Below are positions 42,993 through 44,476 of a stretch of 44,476 bases of DNA, one piece after another. Numbering within the stretch: position 1 is the first letter of the stretch; the number at the start of each line of letters is the position of its first letter. Position numbers and translations under genes: made by a program. The DNA comes from Gammaproteobacteria bacterium (GTDB lineage: Bacteria > Pseudomonadota > Gammaproteobacteria > Pseudomonadales > Halieaceae), in the NCBI GenBank assembly GCA_030428835.1, contig JAUIEP010000022.1:1-44476 (forward strand), read 5' to 3'. The notes below the pieces were generated by a model, which was not told where the DNA came from, did not search any database, and saw only the letters and a list, made by a program, of their open reading frames with translations.

Positions 42993-44476
42993 TCAGTCCC
43001 CGATGAAAAGCTGCACCCCGCTGATGGGCGGCGCCTTCTTGTCCAGCCGGGAGGGCTCGACGGCCACCCGCTCGGCGGCCAGGCCGGCGGTCCCGACGAG
43101 GAACTCCTGTACCGCGGTCTCGCGGCCCGCTGCGAGGGCGGTCAACTGCTCTTCGGGCAGGGGCAGCGCCGACCTGACCGCGCGCTGTTGCTCCACGGCG
43201 GTCAGCCCTTCCTGCGGCGCGTCCAGGCGCGCGTAGCGCCGCCCGATCGCCTCTTCCCACGCGGGCGTGTGACCCTCGATATCGGCGCGGGTCAGGCCCC
43301 CGTCCAGCAGTTCGGCGTCGAGCGCGGCCTGGCGCAGCGCCTTGCGGTCTGCCTCGGGGTGTATCTGGCCGGCGAGCGACAGCGTAAGCCTGGGACGCTG
43401 GGCGAGCGCCGCGGCGAGGCCCGACAGTTTTTCCCGGTTGTGCTCATCGAGGTCCGCGGAGCCGGACGCGAACACGATGTGCTGGAAGTCATCGTCGCTG
43501 CCCACCAGGTTCGCCAGCAGTGAAAACGGCGCGGTGACCGCCTTGGTGATGACCTGCATGAACGCCTTGGCGACCACGCTGCCGATCTTGAACTGGGGGT
43601 CGTCGAGGTTGCCCGCGACGGGTACGGCGAGATTGATCACGCCGTTGGCGTCCGTGAGCAGCGCCAGCGCGGCCTTCAGGGGCAGGTCCAGCGCCTTCTC
43701 GCTTTCTACCGCGTCGCCGAGCTTCAGCTTGTTGACCACGATCTCGTTGCGGCCGTTCAGGCGATTGTCGGCCAGGTCGTAGTCCAGCTTGATGGTGAGC
43801 AGCCCGCGGTCGATCTTGTAGCCGGCGTAGGTGCCGGAGTAGGGCGTGAAGCGCGCCATGTCGAGGCCGTCGAAGGTCAGCTCGAGGTCCAGTTGCGGCG
43901 GCACCGCCAGGGGGTTCGCCGTGCCGGTCAGCGACACGGGGGCGTAGCCCTCCACCGACCCCTCGAGATGGACCCGCGCGGGTTCCGCGGACTCGCTGTC
44001 CAGGCCCACGATGCTGCCGTCCAGTGACTCGATGTCGGTGCGGAACGCGCTGGACAGCGACTCGTCCGCGAAGTCCACACGGGTGTCGCGCACGGCGATC
44101 TCCCCGATCGCGACCTGCCAGGGCGCGCTGTCCGCGGGCGGCTCATCAGGCGTTGCCCCTGCCGGTTCCTCCTCCCCTGCAGCCGCCTCGCCGTCCTCGC
44201 CGGCCATCCCGGCGTTCGCCGCCTCGTCCGGCGCGGGCGCCAGAAGGTGCGAGGTGTTGATCGTGCCGTCGCGCTCGATATGCAGGCGCCCGCTGAAGGT
44301 GTCCAGCAGGAATTTCTCCAGCCTGACCTGTTGTCCCGGTATGTTCACGGCGAGCTGGTCGAGCGTGATGGCCTTGAAGCTGCCGAACTCGCGTTCCGCG
44401 CCGTCGTGCACCAGTGCGAAGTCGGTGATGCTGGTATTCAGTGCGACGGTGTCGGGGCCGAACTCGCGGAGCGTCG
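42993..44476 (-). CDS. DUF748 (AsmA-like) envelope protein, 5' end outside window
   Basis: The frame is open to the right edge, so the start and probable N-terminal signal or membrane anchor are missing; about 493 residues are visible. Repeated AsmA/DUF748-type beta segments appear: ITLDQLAVNIPGQQVRLEKF, IAVRDTRVDFADESL and LDLELTFDGLDMARFTPYSG. YKIDRGLLTIKLDYDLADNRL and the family block LPLKAALALLTDANGVINLAVPVAGNLDDPQFKIG follow. An acidic, Gly/Ala/Glu-rich linker lies near its visible N-terminus. The C-terminal part (FASGSADLDEHNREKLSGLAAAL) is OmpA-like. AsmA-like proteins form long grooves that may move phospholipids between membranes. It converges on sprT with 4 nt between the stops. Confidence 0.9.
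   Translation of the reverse strand, partial: TLREFGPDTVALNTSITDFALVHDGAEREFGSFKAITLDQLAVNIPGQQVRLEKFLLDTFSGRLHIERDGTINTSHLLAPAPDEAANAGMAGEDGEAAAGEEEPAGATPDEPPADSAPWQVAIGEIAVRDTRVDFADESLSSAFRTDIESLDGSIVGLDSESAEPARVHLEGSVEGYAPVSLTGTANPLAVPPQLDLELTFDGLDMARFTPYSGTYAGYKIDRGLLTIKLDYDLADNRLNGRNEIVVNKLKLGDAVESEKALDLPLKAALALLTDANGVINLAVPVAGNLDDPQFKIGSVVAKAFMQVITKAVTAPFSLLANLVGSDDDFQHIVFASGSADLDEHNREKLSGLAAALAQRPRLTLSLAGQIHPEADRKALRQAALDAELLDGGLTRADIEGHTPAWEEAIGRRYARLDAPQEGLTAVEQQRAVRSALPLPEEQLTALAAGRETAVQEFLVGTAGLAAERVAVEPSRLDKKAPPISGVQLFIGD

Overview
The window reads as chromosome of a high-GC, free-living, lipid-degrading gammaproteobacterium. Abundant acyl-CoA enzymes, DUF3604, the two-partner secretion system, PldA and the RND pump would fit a marine Halieaceae/Cellvibrionales-type genome. 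That placement is inference; no rRNA or other marker gene is present. Coding is dense, with overlapping or near-abutting genes. No tRNA, rRNA, CRISPR array or transposase gene was seen.

Layout. (a) 1-4.7 kb: a DUF3604 protein cut by the left edge, a thiolase-superfamily protein and an AI-2E/PerM-type permease. (b) 4.66-12.15 kb, minus strand: eight head-to-tail genes spaced from -11 to +12 nt. In transcription order they are DUF1445 (YcsI-type), pxpA, pxpB, pxpC, DUF4392, D-amino-acid aminotransferase, alanine racemase and an acyl-CoA synthetase. DUF1445 and DUF4392 are the two halves of eukaryotic D-glutamate cyclase (DGLUCY). The cluster can therefore be read as a route from L/D-alanine through D-glutamate and 5-oxoproline to glutamate. 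(c) 12.25-14.9 kb: a 118-bp MITE-like inverted repeat in the divergent promoter region, then tesB and a second acyl-CoA synthetase, each with a good sigma70-like promoter.

(d) 15.0-26.4 kb: a membrane-spanning Ser/Thr kinase, an exported caspase-fold protease, a TpsB outer-membrane transporter and a 1944-residue TpsA exoprotein with exact 270-bp coding repeats. The base composition drops sharply just after the kinase stop and recovers after tpsA. The caspase-tpsB-tpsA block therefore looks like an acquired cassette beside a native-looking kinase. (e) 26.5-33.0 kb, minus strand: an OmpA-domain protein, an outer-membrane phospholipase A and an RND transporter with its periplasmic adaptor. (f) 33.3-37.8 kb, plus strand: a DUF3336/patatin phospholipase, two YbjQ-family proteins, an M48 metalloprotease and a sulfotransferase-like protein, the last three overlapping.

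(g) 37.8-42.2 kb, minus strand: aminoglycoside-phosphotransferase-fold kinase, enoyl-CoA hydratase, thiolase and ACAD11-like acyl-CoA dehydrogenase. This is a split version of the ACAD10/11 kinase-dehydrogenase, likely for beta-oxidation of hydroxylated fatty acids; a REP-like inverted repeat lies before the last gene. (h) 42.4 kb to the end: a SprT-type zinc metalloprotein and a DUF748 envelope protein cut by the right edge.

The two most interesting units are the D-glutamate/5-oxoproline operon (b) and the kinase-caspase-two-partner-secretion block (d). All functions are inferred from motifs and context; no database search was run.
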